Below are positions 11,375 through 23,262 of a stretch of DNA of 64,000 bases, piece after piece. Source of the DNA: Porites lobata (Eukaryota; Cnidaria; Anthozoa; Scleractinia; Poritidae); contig CALNXK010000096.1 of the NCBI GenBank assembly GCA_942486035.1, forward strand, positions 132,001-196,000, read 5' to 3'. Every line of letters begins with the position of its first letter. The stretch's first letter is position 1. The notes under the pieces were generated by a model. That model was given only the letters and a program-made list of their open reading frames with translations. It did no database searches and was not told the origin of the DNA. The position numbers and the translations under genes are program-made.

Positions 11375-12840
11375 CTATAGACCCTTTAAATGGATTGTCC
11401 CAGCTGTGTACCAAAAACCGGAACCGCCGAAAGATTCGCCAAAGTACTGGCAATGTAAACAAGATCTCGACGAGTTGTCCACTACAGCATGTGTCCCATG
11501 GGTGATTCAGCTAGCTACCAACCAGTTGAATGATTACTTTCATGAACTTTGAACTGACTAGCATTACATTGCACCAGTCAATGTGGTTGTCGGGAGCAAA
11601 ATTGAAGTACCTGAAATTCCTGAGAGTCTTGTTTGGAAAAGTCTTAGCAACATCAAACGAACAGCCACGGGTCTTGATGGGATCCCTTTTTGGGTTTGGA
11701 AGGAACATGCTAAGATTTTAACACCAATTCTCAGTCACATTTGGAATTTGTCTCTGCACATGCACAACTGGCCTATGTCATAAAAAAGATCTAATATAAA
11801 TCCGATACCCAAGGTTGACATACCTAAAGAAAAGTCTGACTACCGTGGCATAAATATCACTCCAGTTATAGCCAGGGCATTTCAGAAAGTTGTTTACAAC
11901 ACTTTCGTGAAGGGGGCTGTGGAGGAAAATCTAAGCACCACTCAATTTGCTTACCGTGAAAGTGGAAATTGCACTAGTGCACTGTTAACGATCCAGCACT
12001 TTATCAACAAACACTTAGATAATCCAGACTGTGAGGCAGTACGGGTATTCGCTATGGACTTCAGCGAAGCGTTCAATTCAGTCAGACACAAGCTACTATC
12101 TAATAAACTAAAGTTGCTGCCCCTGAATGCCTATATCATCAAGTGGTATCACATATAGTCCACAACAACCACCTTCACGAGTGGAAAGGAGTAAACAAGG
12201 GGACAACGCAGGGTAGTGTGAGCGGCCCCTACTTATTTTAAGGTGTTTCTGAATGACCCTCAAATCAAACTAGGTTCCACTCCCACTCTTTTCAAATACG
12301 CAGATGACTCAACCATTGTCGCACCAGTGTGGAAAGGAGGCAGTGATACATCTAGTGATTTAGTGGAGCCGTTTTTAACTTGGGCGAACTGTAATTCGAT
12401 GAGCTGTAACCCTAACGAGTGTAAAGAACTTGTCATAAAGAAGAAAGGGAACTCCACATTCTATCCTGTTGTATGTAATATCCCACAACATGCCACTCTT
12501 GATTTACTAGGTTTGACCTTTCAGAATGACTGCAAATTTTCGGCACACACAAAAGCTTAACTGTGCAAGGCCAACAAATGTCTACACCTGCTGAGAGTAT
12601 GTAGAAAAGAGCGCTACAGCCAGACAGAAATTGATTAATGTTCTTCAGCAATTTTTAGACAGATGCTATAAGGTACGCTTTATTTATACACAGTTAAATA
12701 TTAGATCATTACTACAAAAACAAGATAAAGCGATTTTTCAAAAAGCTAAACGGCATGATAACCACCTTTTATTTTTTTTATCCTGTAACATTGGATATGT
12801 ATTTTTATCTCATGAGGAATAAAGACATTTATTATTATTA
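11375..12840 (+). mobile_element. Decayed LINE (non-LTR retrotransposon), RT portion
   Basis: Reverse-transcriptase segments occur in order across several frames: IKRTATGLDGIPFWVWKEHA, the RT palm block VFAMDFSEAFNSVRHKLLS with a catalytic Asp, GTTQGSVSGPYLF, and FKYADDSTIVAP containing the YADD active site. Frame changes and stops separate the blocks, so the copy is dead. The 3' end is aaagacatttattattatta, the ATT-type tail typical of CR1/L2/Rex-like LINEs. Only the RT half is present; endonuclease sequence is absent, consistent with 5' truncation. It abuts and truncates the Mutator-like pseudogene upstream. Confidence 0.8.
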
Positions 12841-12953
12841 GACAGGCGGCGAGAAAGCAGGTTGGTTTTCAAGATCGCAACAACGAAAATGCACCAAACC
12901 TTCCCAGCATCAAAATGTGATATTAAGCAGCGTTCGACGCTTCTGAAGATTAA

Positions 12954-15900
12954 CTTGAATAATTTAGAACCTTTTTACTAAATAATTTATCACGGCTATT
13001 GAAAACACTAGGTACGCTTCATTTGAATTCAAACATACAGAATTTTTTATTTCTCAGGGGAGTTATTTGCTAAACACCAAACTTTAAGTTCCTAGTGTTG
13101 CATTTTTTAGTATCAGGTCTAGATTGCACAAAATTCGGTTTTTATCAATTTCTAATTTTTTTTTTATTGTTGACATAGTAATAACGATTTTAGTTACAAC
13201 TACGTTTTGACAAACTTCAATCCATAATCAATCACTGGCAAAAATTTTATGGCGATCGGACAACAATAAAATCCGTTTTAAGGCGATTGAAAAATATTGG
13301 TATTGTCTGCGAAAAACTGTATCAAAACACCTTAAGCATAAAGCTTTATAATATGTTTAAAGCCGGCTTTCCGGAGTTTGCTGTTTTCAAAGATGAACTT
13401 GAGGCAAGAAAGTTGCTCAAAGCTTTCTTTCTGCAGCCAGAATTGTAACTAAATATTCTTCAGAACAGTTTTTCTTTCTACTTGCGGTGAGAAAATATTG
13501 ACTAAAGGCTAGTTAAAGTTCTGTAAGCTTATGTCAAACCTCATACTAGGTCAGGTCATTGTCATAAATCTCAATACAAATGTGCATAAACTAGCCTCCT
13601 AAACTGAGCTCGGCCTCATGAAATTAGATACAAAAAACCACAAATACATTAATTACTCATGCTTAACACTCGAGATGCAGCTCCTGAAAGCTATCAAGTG
13701 AGACCAGAATCACTTGAGACTTTTCAACCCTCCTACGAATCCAGCAAGGTGAAAAACAAAAAGATGTCATCCGAAATCGGATTTCCGACTTTAACAAGCG
13801 ACTCATTTCTCAACCAAAACAGCCACGAATAACAGAAGACTCTCAATAGCTGTTTTTCATTTTGTACATACAGTGGAAAGACAGTTAAAAACACCACAAG
13901 TTGACACAAAACTTGAATAATTTAGAACCTTTTTACTAAATAATTTATCACGGCTATTGAAAACACTAGGTACGCTTCATTTGAATTCAAACATACAGAA
14001 TTTTTTATTTCTCAGGGGAGTTATTTGCTAAACACCAAACTTTAAGTTCCTAGTGTTGCATTTTTTAGTATCAGGTCTAGATTGCACAAAATTCGGTTTT
14101 TATCAATTTCTAATTTTTTTTTATTGTTGACATAGTAATAACGATTTTAGTTACAACTACGTTTTGACAAACTTCAATCCATAATCAATCACTGGCAAAA
14201 AATTTTATGGCGATCGGACAACAATAAAATCCGTTTTAAGGCGATTGAAAAATATTGGTATTGTTCGAAAAACTGTATCAAAACACCTTAAGCATAAAGC
14301 TTTATAATATGTTTAAAGCCGGCTTTCCGGTGTTTGCTGTTTTCAAAGATGAACTTGAGGCAAGAAAGTTGCTCAAAGCTTTCTTTCTGCAGCCAGAATT
14401 GTAACTAAATATTCTTCAGAACAGTTTTTCTTTCTACTTGCGGTGAGAAAATATTGACTAAAGGCTAGTTAAAGTTCTGTAAGCTTATGTCAAACCTCAT
14501 ACTAGGTCAGGTCATTGTCATAAATCTCAATACAAATGTGCATAAACTAGCCTCCTAAACTGAGCTCGGCCTCATGAAATTAGATACAAAAAACCACAAA
14601 TACATTAATTACTCATGCTTAACACTCGAGATGCAGCTCCTGAAAGCTATCAAGTGAGACCAGAATCACTTGAGACTTTTCAACCCTCCTACGAATCCAG
14701 CAAGGTGAAAAACAAAAAAGATGTCATCCGAAATCGGATTTCCGACTTTAACAAGCGACTCATTTCTCAACCAAAACAGCCACGAATAACAGAAGACTCT
14801 CAATAGCTGTTTTTCATTTTGTACATACAGTGGAAAGACAGTTAAAAACACCACAAGTTGACACAAAACTTGAATAATTTAGAACCTTTTTACTAAATAA
14901 TTTATCACGGCTATTGAAAACACTAGGTACGCTTCATTTGAATTCAAACATACAGAATTTTTTATTTCTCAGGGAGTTATTTGCTAAACACCAAACTTTA
15001 AGTTCCTAGTGTTGCATTTTTTTAGTATCAGGTCTAGATTGCACAAAATTCGGTTTTTATCAATTTCTAATTTTTTTTTTTATTGTTGACATAGTAATAA
15101 CGATTTTAGTTACAACTACGTTTTGACAAACTTCAATCCATAATCAATCACTGGCAAAAAATTTTATGGCGATCGGACAACAATAAAATCCGTTTTAAGG
15201 CGATTGAAAAATATTGGTATTGTCTGCGAAAAACTGTATCAAAACACCTTAAGCATAAAGCTTTATAATATGTTTAAAGCCGGCTTTCCGGTGTTTGCTG
15301 TTTTCAAAGATGAACTTGAGGCAAGAAAGTTGCTCAAAGCTTTCTTTCTGCAGCCAGAATTGTAACTAAATATTCTTCAGAACAGTTTTTCTTTCTACTT
15401 GCGGTGAGAAAATATTGACTAAAGGCTAGTTAAAGTTCTGTAAGCTTATGTCAAACCTCATACTAGGTCAGGTCATTGTCATAAATCTCAATACAAATGT
15501 GCATAAACTAGCCTCCTAAACTGAGCTCGGCCTCATGAAATTAGATACAAAAAACCACAAATACATTAATTACTCATGCTTAACACTCGAGATGCAGCTC
15601 CTGAAAGCTATCAAGTGAGACCAGAATCACTTGAGACTTTTCAACCCTCCTACGAATCCAGCAAGGTGAAAAACAAAAAAGATGTCATCCGAAATCGGAT
15701 TTCCGACTTTAACAAGCGACTCATTTCTCAACCAAAACAGCCACGAATAACAGAAGACTCTCAATAGCTGTTTTTCATTTTGTACATACAGTGGAAAGAC
15801 AGTTAAAAACACCACAAGTTGACACAAAACTTGAATAATTTAGAACCTTTTTACTAAATAATTTATCACGGCTATTGAAAACACTAGGTACGCTTCATTT

Positions 15901-18705
15901 GAATTCAAACATACAGAATTTTTTATTTCTCAGGGGAGTTATTTGCTAAACACCAAACTTTAAGTTCCTAGTGTTGCATTTTTTAGTATCAGGTCTAGAT
16001 TGCACAAAATTCGGTTTTTATCAATTTCTAATTTTTTTTTTATTGTTGACATAGTAATAACGATTTTAGTTACAACTACGTTTTGACAAACTTCAATCCA
16101 TAATCAATCACTGGCAAAAATTTTATGGCGATCGGACAACAATAAAATCCGTTTTAAGGCGATTGATAAATATTGGTACTGTCTGCGAAAAACTGTATCA
16201 AAACACCTTAAGCATAAAGCTTTATAATATGTTTAAAGCCGGCTTTCCGGTGTTTGCTGTTTTCAAAGATGAACTTGAGGCAAGAAAGTTGCTCAAAGCT
16301 TTCTTTCTGCAGCCAAAATTGTAACTAAATATTCTTCAGAACAGTTTTTCTTTCTACTTGCGGTGAGAAAATATTGACTAAAGGCTAGTTAAAGTTCTGT
16401 AAGCTTATGTCAAACCTCATACTAAGTCAGGTCATTGTCTCAAATCTCAATACAAACGTGCATAAACTAACCTCCTAAACTGCCCTTCGGCCTCATGAAA
16501 TTAGATACAAAAACCACAAATACAACAATTACTCATGCTTAACACTCTATATGCAGCTCCTGAAAGCTATAAAGTGAGACCAGAATCACTTGAAACTTTT
16601 CAACCCTCCTACAAATCCAGCAAGGTGAAAAACAAAAAAGATGTCATCCGAAATCGGATTTCCAACTTTAACAAGCGACTCATTTCTCAACCAAAACAGC
16701 CATGAATAACAGAAGACTCTCGATAGCTGTTTTTCATTTTGTACATACAGTGGAAAGACAGTTAAAAACACCACAAGTTGACACAAAACTTGAATAATTT
16801 AGAACCTTTTTACTAAATAATTTATCACGGCTATTGAAAACACTAGGTACGCTTCATTTGAATTCAAACATACAGAATTTTTTATTTCTCAGGGGAGTTA
16901 TTTGCTAAACACCAAACTTTAAGTTCCTAGTGTTGCATTTTTTAGTATCAGGTCTAGATTGCACAAAATTCGGTTTTTATCAATTTCTAATTTTTTTTTA
17001 TTGTTGACATAGTAATAACGATTTTAGTTACAACTACGTTTTGACAAACTTCAATCCATAATCAATCACTGGCAAAAATTTTATGGCGATCGGACAACAA
17101 TAAAATCCGTTTTAAGGCGATTGAAAAATATTGGTATTGTTGCGAAAAACTGTATCAAAACACCTTAAGCATAAAGCTTTATAATATGTTTAAAGCCGGC
17201 TTTCCGGAGTTTGCTGTTTTCAAAGATGAACTTGAGGCAAGAAAGTTGCTCAAAGCTTTCTTTCTGCAGCCAGAATTGTAACTAAATATTCTTCAGAACA
17301 GTTTTTCTTTCTACTTGCGGTGAGAAAATATTGACTAAAGGCTAGTTAAAGTTCTGTAAGCTTATGTCAAACCTCATACTAGGTCAGGTCATTGTCATAA
17401 ATCTCAATACAAATGTGCATAAACTAGCCTCCTAAACTGAGCTCGGCCTCATGAAATTAGATACAAAAAACCACAAATACATTAATTACTCATGCTTAAC
17501 ACTCGAGATGCAGCTCCTGAAAGCTATCAAGTGAGACCAGAATCACTTGAGACTTTTCAACCCTCCTACGAATCCAGCAAGGTGAAAAACAAAAAAGATG
17601 TCATCCGAAATCGGATTTCCGACTTTAACAAGCGACTCATTTCTCAACCAAAACAGCCCACGAATAACAGAAGACTCTCAATAGCTGTTTTTCATTTTGT
17701 ACATACAGTGGAAAGACAGTTAAAAACACCACAAGTTGACACAAAACTTGAATAATTTAGAACCTTTTTACTAAATAATTTATCACGGCTATTGAAAACA
17801 CTAGGTACGCTTCATTTGAATTCAAACATACAGAATTTTTTATTTCTCAGGGGAGTTATTTGCTAAACACCAAACTTTAAGTTCCTAGTGTTGCATTTTT
17901 TAGTATCAGGTCTAGATTGCACAAAATTCGGTTTTTATCAATTTCTAATTTTTTTTTTATTGTTGACATAGTAATAACGATTTTAGTTACAACTACGTTT
18001 TGACAAACTTCAATCCATAATCAATCACTGGCAAAAATTTTATGGCGATCGGACAACAATAAAATCCGTTTTAAGGCGATTGAAAAATATTGGTATTGTC
18101 TGCGAAAAACTGTATCAAAACACCTTAAGCATAAAGCTTTATAATATGTTTAAAGCCGGCTTTCCGGTGTTTGCTGTTTTCAAAGATGAACTTGAGGCAA
18201 GAAAGTTGCTCAAAGCTTTCTTTCTGCAGCCAGAATTGTAACTAAATATTCTTCAGAACAGTTTTTCTTTCTACTTGCGGTGAGAAAATATTGACTAAAG
18301 GCTAGTTAAAGTTCTGTAAGCTTATGTCAAACCTCATACTAGGTCAGGTCATTGTCATAAATCTCAATACAAATGTGCATAAACTAGCCTCCTAAACTGA
18401 GCTCGGCCTCATGAAATTAGATACAAAAAACCACAAATACATTAATTACTCATGCTTAACACTCGAGATGCAGCTCCTGAAAGCTATCAAGTGAGACCAG
18501 AATCACTTGAGACTTTTCAACCCTCCTACGAATCCAGCAAGGTGAAAATCAAAAAAGATGTCATCCGAAATCGGATTTCCGACTTTAACAAGCGACTCAT
18601 TTCTCAACCAAAACAGCCACGAATAACAGAAGACTCTCAATAGCTGTTTTTCATTTTGTACATACAGTGGAAAGACAGTTAAAAACACCACAAGTTGACA
18701 CAAAA
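12954..18705. repeat. Tandem array, six copies of a ~958-bp unit
   Basis: Six full head-to-tail copies start at about 12954, 13912, 14869, 15830, 16789 and 17747 (periods 957-961 bp). Copies are nearly identical; differences are mostly length changes in a T run after caatttctaat and scattered substitutions. Each unit carries a 63-codon plus-strand frame (MLNTRDAAPESYQ...), but it is frameshifted in copy 1 and lost in a diverged relative at 62.3 kb, so it is probably not a gene. Copy 4 differs from the rest over about 16425-16720. The sequence following the array, and the 3' part of the unit, recur together at about 61975-62745. Confidence 0.95.
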
Positions 18706-18880
18706 CTTTGTTAGCTTCAGCTGTCAAAGTAAACAAGTTTCAAGATGCTGTATAAATTTTCCGCTTGAACTCACCTGGCAAATTTTGACCAATCAGAGCA
18801 TAAAAATTGGGCAAAGAGCATGATTAACACGTGACTATGGTGAGAAAAGTGTAAAGCATCTGTCTTCCATGCCTGTGTTT
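18706..18880. repeat. 3' flank of the tandem array, part of the same dispersed repeat
   Basis: Sequence after the last unit (tcagctgtcaaagtaaacaa, then ttttgaccaatcagagcata) recurs at about 62583-62745. It contains a CCAAT-type word followed by an AT-rich stretch, which could be promoter-like. This marks the array as amplified from inside a longer dispersed element. Confidence 0.75.
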
Positions 18881-18984
18881 TTAAATATCTGGCTGACTCA
18901 ATCGTTTGAAGAAAATATTGCCTTTTGAATTGAAGATAGATATATATCATGCTTTCATTGCACAGCATTTCAATTACTGCTCAA

Positions 18985-19102
18985 ACTTGAAAAAATCAAT
19001 GAACGAGCCCTTCGCTTTATGATCCGTGACAAGTCCACCACGTATGAGACGTTGCTAAAACAACTAAACCTGCTGTCCCCACTTAATCAAAAGAATTGTT
19101 AA
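18985..19102 (+). pseudogene. LINE RT C-terminal fragment
   Basis: A short frame reads KINERALRFMIRDKSTTYE followed by TLLKQLNLLSP, the conserved motif near the end of many cnidarian and vertebrate LINE ORF2 proteins. It stops after NQKNC. A tiny relic truncated on both sides. Confidence 0.6.
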
Positions 19103-19111
19103 AATGGGTGG

Positions 19112-19467
19112 GTATGTGCCGCCCAGGACTCCAAATTGGCACCCCGTTCCAATACAATTTCGCCTAAAATTGATACCCCGTTCTTCTTTTTATACTCTGT
19201 TCTAGCACATTTGTAAATTGAAATAGCCCTTTTTTTTATAAACGTATTTCTTTATTTGTTCGACTGATACATCAAATAAATGCTTCTTCATTATCAGCAA
19301 CAATTTTAAGCAGAACATAAAGCAGTGATCAACAATTTGTTATACTCCATTCTAGAAAACGCCTCTGAAATGGATACCCCGTTGTAAATCAGGAGCTTCA
19401 AAATCACGACCCCGTTGGGCGGCACATACACATATAGGTAATGTATGGGAGTACCACACCCCCGGGA
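19112..19467. mobile_element. Foldback element with 14-bp inverted repeats
   Basis: gtatgtgccgccca (19112-19125) and tgggcggcacatac (19416-19429) are perfect reverse complements. The repeat continues past the right arm through gtaatgtatgggagtacc, because the same extension occurs in a second copy at about 57695-57865. The matching outer left arm is missing, so the left end looks truncated, abutting the LINE fragment. Internal phrases such as ggataccccgtt recur several times. No coding capacity. Confidence 0.75.
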
Positions 19468-19542
19468 TCAGGCCCTAAACATTGAGCAAACCTTAAGGTT
19501 AGATTAATGCTGCAATAACAAACAAAATTGGCATTATTTATT
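19465..19542. repeat. Short dispersed repeat, copy 1
   Basis: Begins gatcaggccctaaacattga and runs through gcattattta. A close copy lies at about 42316-42392 with a handful of substitutions. Confidence 0.65.
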
Positions 19543-21298
19543 CTGTGACAGAAGTAAGAAACGCTGGTGCCAAGTTTTAGGTCATTTTTCAAACAAAGAA
19601 TAGTGAAATATTTTTCTACTGATTCAATTACACAACTAAATGCTCTGAAACTGATTTTTAAAGCTTTAAATCGCTATCTTTGTTTCAAATAACCATACTT
19701 ACCAGCCATGCTTGACCAACACTACAGCAAAACATCTACTCATGCGTTAGGTTGAGCATTTCTGGTCACTTTTTCAGTCACACTTTCCAATCAGATCAAA
19801 GCCTCCCGCATGCACTCAGCTACATTCTGTGTCCAGCTTGTGGTTCAGTTGTTCTGCTTCATGCTGCCCGTGTTTTTTACTATTTTGTTGTTATTGAAAT
19901 TGCTTTTATGGATACGCAGGCACAGATAACTGAAACAATTAGTAGATTAGATTCAAAAAAGGTGAGTTGAAAATAACCTGTGTAATTTTGGCTAATTTGA
20001 GCGTCTGGTGAACTGTTTTCTTTTTTTTTTCACGAAAACAATTAAAGTTTTTGACTACCATTTTCCACTTAACCTGGCTGAAACTACGACATAAAAGGTT
20101 ATCATTAGCAAGCTTGTGTATTGCAATTCTAATTTTCGCTTCTTCAGTTTCTCAGTGTTAATGTCTCAAAACTGCTTCGAGCTTTATTTGGAAAATGACC
20201 ACCCATAATCGCTTTGTAGGTTTTTCCAGTGAATTCGTGTTTTGAAATGAAGCGATGAAATTGTCATTGATTGCCATGAAACACCTTAAGCTTAATTTAT
20301 ACCATTGAGGATGGCAGCAAGTTGACATGTCTATTTATTTATTTGATTTTTTTCATTCTCAGAATCAGAGAGCAAAAGCTGGTTTGGTGGCTGTTAGAAG
20401 TTGAAATTTTCATGCCATGTATTTAGCAGCTGGAATTTTCATGTTCACAGGAGATGCAGCCGAGCCACACAGTTTGAGATCATTGAAGTCTTCAACCAAA
20501 GAACAAACATGTAAAAGAATTAATAAGAAATAAAACAGACATTTTCTTGAATGAAAGAACGTTTTTAGGCATGTTTACTTTCCCTGCCAAGATCATTCAA
20601 TAGACTGAACGTTTTGGGTATTCATGACTGCAATCATCAAAGTCGAGGTTGTTTTTAAATCCCGCCCATCTTTTGTTTTGAATTCTTGTTTTCTCTGATA
20701 TTTAAAAAATTATTGAACAGAGTAAACTTTTATTTCTTGGCTCTAGTGTTAATGACGTCTTTGTCTTGTTTTCTTTCAAAAACTTAGTTATCTTAGTTAT
20801 CACCTTCTCCAAAATTAACTTATGCCAGAAAGCCAGTAAAAACAAATTCGTCTTGTCGATCGCTAGCGACCTACAAACTTCAAACATTTTCAACGTTGGT
20901 GCAAGCAGATAACGATATGGTGCAAAAGTTTGACACTAGAAAAATATATCAGCTATCGAATGAAGTGATCTTTTTCGCCCCCTTTTTTGTCTGTTTCTCC
21001 CTTTTGCTTTTAAACTTGGAGGGACGGCGATGTTATGCTTACCCAATTGGTTTACTTACTAGACAGGAAATAAGAAGTTAAATGTTGTGCTCATGCACAG
21101 TGTGTTTTGCCGCGGTGTCATTGTTTGCTTGACCTTGCTGAATTTTGCATTGTTCAAGTGACTAGAACCCAGTCACTCTCTTATAATCAGTAGATCTCGT
21201 AAAATTAGGATTATCATAAATTTGATTGCAAATAATATTTTACAATAATCGTAATTCTAGTCTTGAAATCATGTTGATATTTGATGGTTACATAACAG
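19543..21298. other. No recognised gene
   Basis: AT-rich sequence with only short frames. Nothing with a recognisable motif and no TIR pair seen. Confidence 0.5.
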
Positions 21299-21311
21299 TA
21301 ACAACACTCAG
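21299..21311. repeat. Target-site duplication, left copy (LINE insertion)
   Basis: taacaacactcag, repeated exactly at 23250-23262 on the other side of the LINE. Confidence 0.85.
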
Positions 21312-21429
21312 CGGGTCAGCGGTCAGCAAGCATGATGGCCGCGTTTTTTGTTGGCTCTGCTAACTTGACATAATTTCTTACATAAATCTTACTTTTTCTT
21401 TTACAAACTTAACTAACATGTAGCAAACA

Positions 21430-22141
21430 ATGTCTTTAAAAAGAGGAAAGCAAAAGGAAGCGGTGGAAGAGGATTTTGAGGCGTTTGTACGCCATCGGTT
21501 GAGTTCAATAAGTGACGACCAAAAAGAAATGAGAGGAACTCAAGTCAAGATTCAAAGAGACATTGAATTTCTTCAGGTCAAATCAAGAAAATGAAAGCTC
21601 GATTTCAAAACTGAAGGAATCTTTGGATACAAAGCTGGAGGTATTAACAGGACAACTGCATGAAGCTAACACAGGAATCGACCAAATCGAGAACGATATC
21701 ACCAAGTACGCAAAAGAGATTGATGACACCTATGAGAGATTGTTGTCCCTGGAGAGATATTCTAGGGACTACAATCTGAGATTTTACAACATCCCAGAAT
21801 CAACACGCGAAGATTGTATTGCAAAGCTCCGTGATATCATAGAAAATGATCTCCAATTGCAATCAAACATCGAGAACGCTCACAGGATCGGGCCCTTCAA
21901 GGATGATGGCAGTCCCAGACCAATTTTGGCTAAGTTTTTGTATCGTCGGGAATGGTTTAGAGTTATTAAAAAGAAGAGGGATCTAGGTGATGGTGTGCGC
22001 GTTTCAGATGATTTGATATGGGAAGACCGTCAAAAGAAGAAACAATTGAGATCTGTTATGAAAGAAGCATTCGAAGCTGGGAAAAGACCTAGATTTCATC
22101 ATGGCAAGCTTTATATCGACGGTGAGCTACATCGGGCTTGA
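21430..22141 (+). pseudogene. LINE ORF1 (L1-ORF1p-like RRM protein), one frameshift
   Basis: Starts at MSLKRGKQKEAVEEDFEAF; this frame meets a stop near 21594 and the protein continues in another frame through IDQIENDITKYAKEIDDTYE (coiled coil) and LERYSRDYNLRFYNIPE, the conserved entry of the ORF1p RRM domain. It finishes with basic C-terminal residues (GKRPRFHHGKLYIDGE). LINE ORF1 proteins bind the element RNA and act as chaperones during target-primed reverse transcription. Without the single frameshift near 21575-21595 the protein would be about 235 residues. The ORF is otherwise unbroken, so the insertion is relatively young. Confidence 0.75.
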
Positions 22142-22259
22142 GATGTTTGAACAGTATACACTTTTGTTTATGTGTAAGTCCCATCTTAAATGTCTACATA
22201 GCTTTATAATTATCATTTATCTTAAATTGTTTACTTAAATTTCGTCAAGCTAAAACTTT

Positions 22260-22882
22260 ATGCAAATGACCCAAGAGTCCTCTGACCCTGATTTAAATTT
22301 ACAATTGCTAAATGATCATGGGATTTACACAGTTGAGGAAATTAACGAGTTGTCTCGTACTGTCAAACCTGAATACTCTGTTATTCACTTAAATACAAGA
22401 AGTTTAAAACAACATTTCGAACAAATGTGCAATCTTCTGGATTCGATTTCATGTAAGTTTGATTTTATCGGTTGCTCCGAGACATGGTTCACCTCTGAAA
22501 CTGATTATACACGTTTTCAAATCCCAGTACACTTTGGGGAAATAATTATAACGCTCCATTGTCTCAAATCGTAAAGTTACAAAACAAAGCGGTTCGTGTT
22601 ATAAATGATGTTCCTTTAATGGAATCAATAACTCCACACTACTCATCCTTAGTCCTTCTGAAATTTCCTGATATTGTTAAACTGAACACATGTATGCTTT
22701 TTTATGATTATTTCCACCACGAAAAGTTTCCTAATATACCTATTTCATTAGTATCTGAACTACATAATTACAGTACCCGCAGTGCATCATCCAATCAAGT
22801 TGCAATACCTTTATTTCGAACTAATCTTAGGAGATTTTGCCCCAGCATTATTGGAAGTTTCTTTTGGAATGATATTCCGTAA
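22260..22882 (+). pseudogene. LINE ORF2, internally deleted
   Basis: The N-terminal part (22260 to about 22540) has the first endonuclease motifs, YSVIHLNTRSLKQHFEQM and FDFIGCSETWF, where the Glu of SETW is a catalytic metal ligand. After a junction near 22550 the sequence jumps in another frame to IVKLQNKAVRVINDVPLM and LFRTNLRRFCPSIIGSFFWN, the C-terminal region that follows the RT. No YADD box lies between. Neither endonuclease nor RT can be functional. Confidence 0.75.
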
Positions 22883-23249
22883 TCCATTAGAGACAAGCCA
22901 TCCAAACAAATGTTTAAAAAAGCACTTTGACACTGGTACCTGGCTCAATACTAATGAATCAATATCCCTTTTATAACTTTCTGAGCTATTTTGTCATTTA
23001 TTCTTTACTTTTTTTAGTAATAATATTAAGTCCTTTGTTATACATAACTTTAAGGGGCACAATATTAGTTTACCTAGATGTGACCCTCTCCTCTCCTTCC
23101 AATATACAATGTAATTCAATTTAAGTGTTGCAATTTCTATTTTACGCGTTTTTTTTCCTTTGTAAATCTTTATCTGTAACTATGTTCCTTTCAGTTATAT
23201 TTACATAACTATGTATCAGCTAGGAATTGGAGGAATAAATAAATAATAA

Positions 23250-23262
23250 TAACAACACTCAG
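23250..23262. repeat. Target-site duplication, right copy (LINE insertion)
   Basis: taacaacactcag directly after the A/T-rich 3' tail of the LINE; identical to 21299-21311. Confidence 0.85.

Larger units (their letters stand above)
21312..23249 (+). mobile_element. Internally deleted LINE with 13-bp TSD
   Basis: A complete insertion bounded by a perfect 13-bp duplication. It starts gcgggtcagcggtcagcaag and ends in aataaataaataataa. It has an ORF1 (21430-22141), the start of ORF2 with endonuclease homology (from 22260) and then, after an abrupt junction near 22545-22560, only the extreme C-terminal part of ORF2. Most of the endonuclease and the entire RT catalytic core are absent, yet both termini are intact. 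It was probably mobilised in trans or deleted after insertion. Confidence 0.85.

Noticed and set aside
14615..18643. 63-codon plus-strand ORF (MLNTRDAAPESYQ...) repeated in the tandem units
   Set aside because: It is present only because the units are near-identical. It is frameshifted in copy 1, altered in copies 4 and 5, and destroyed in the diverged copy at 62.3 kb, so there is no sign of protein-level constraint.
12954..18705. CRISPR-like or rDNA/5S/snRNA array
   Set aside because: The repeats are about 958 bp with no spacers, and no rRNA, tRNA or snRNA motif was seen in the unit.
14666..18736. 66-codon minus-strand ORF (MCQLVVFLTVFPLYV...) in the same units
   Set aside because: Shadow of the repeat, with no recognisable domain and no conservation in the diverged copy.
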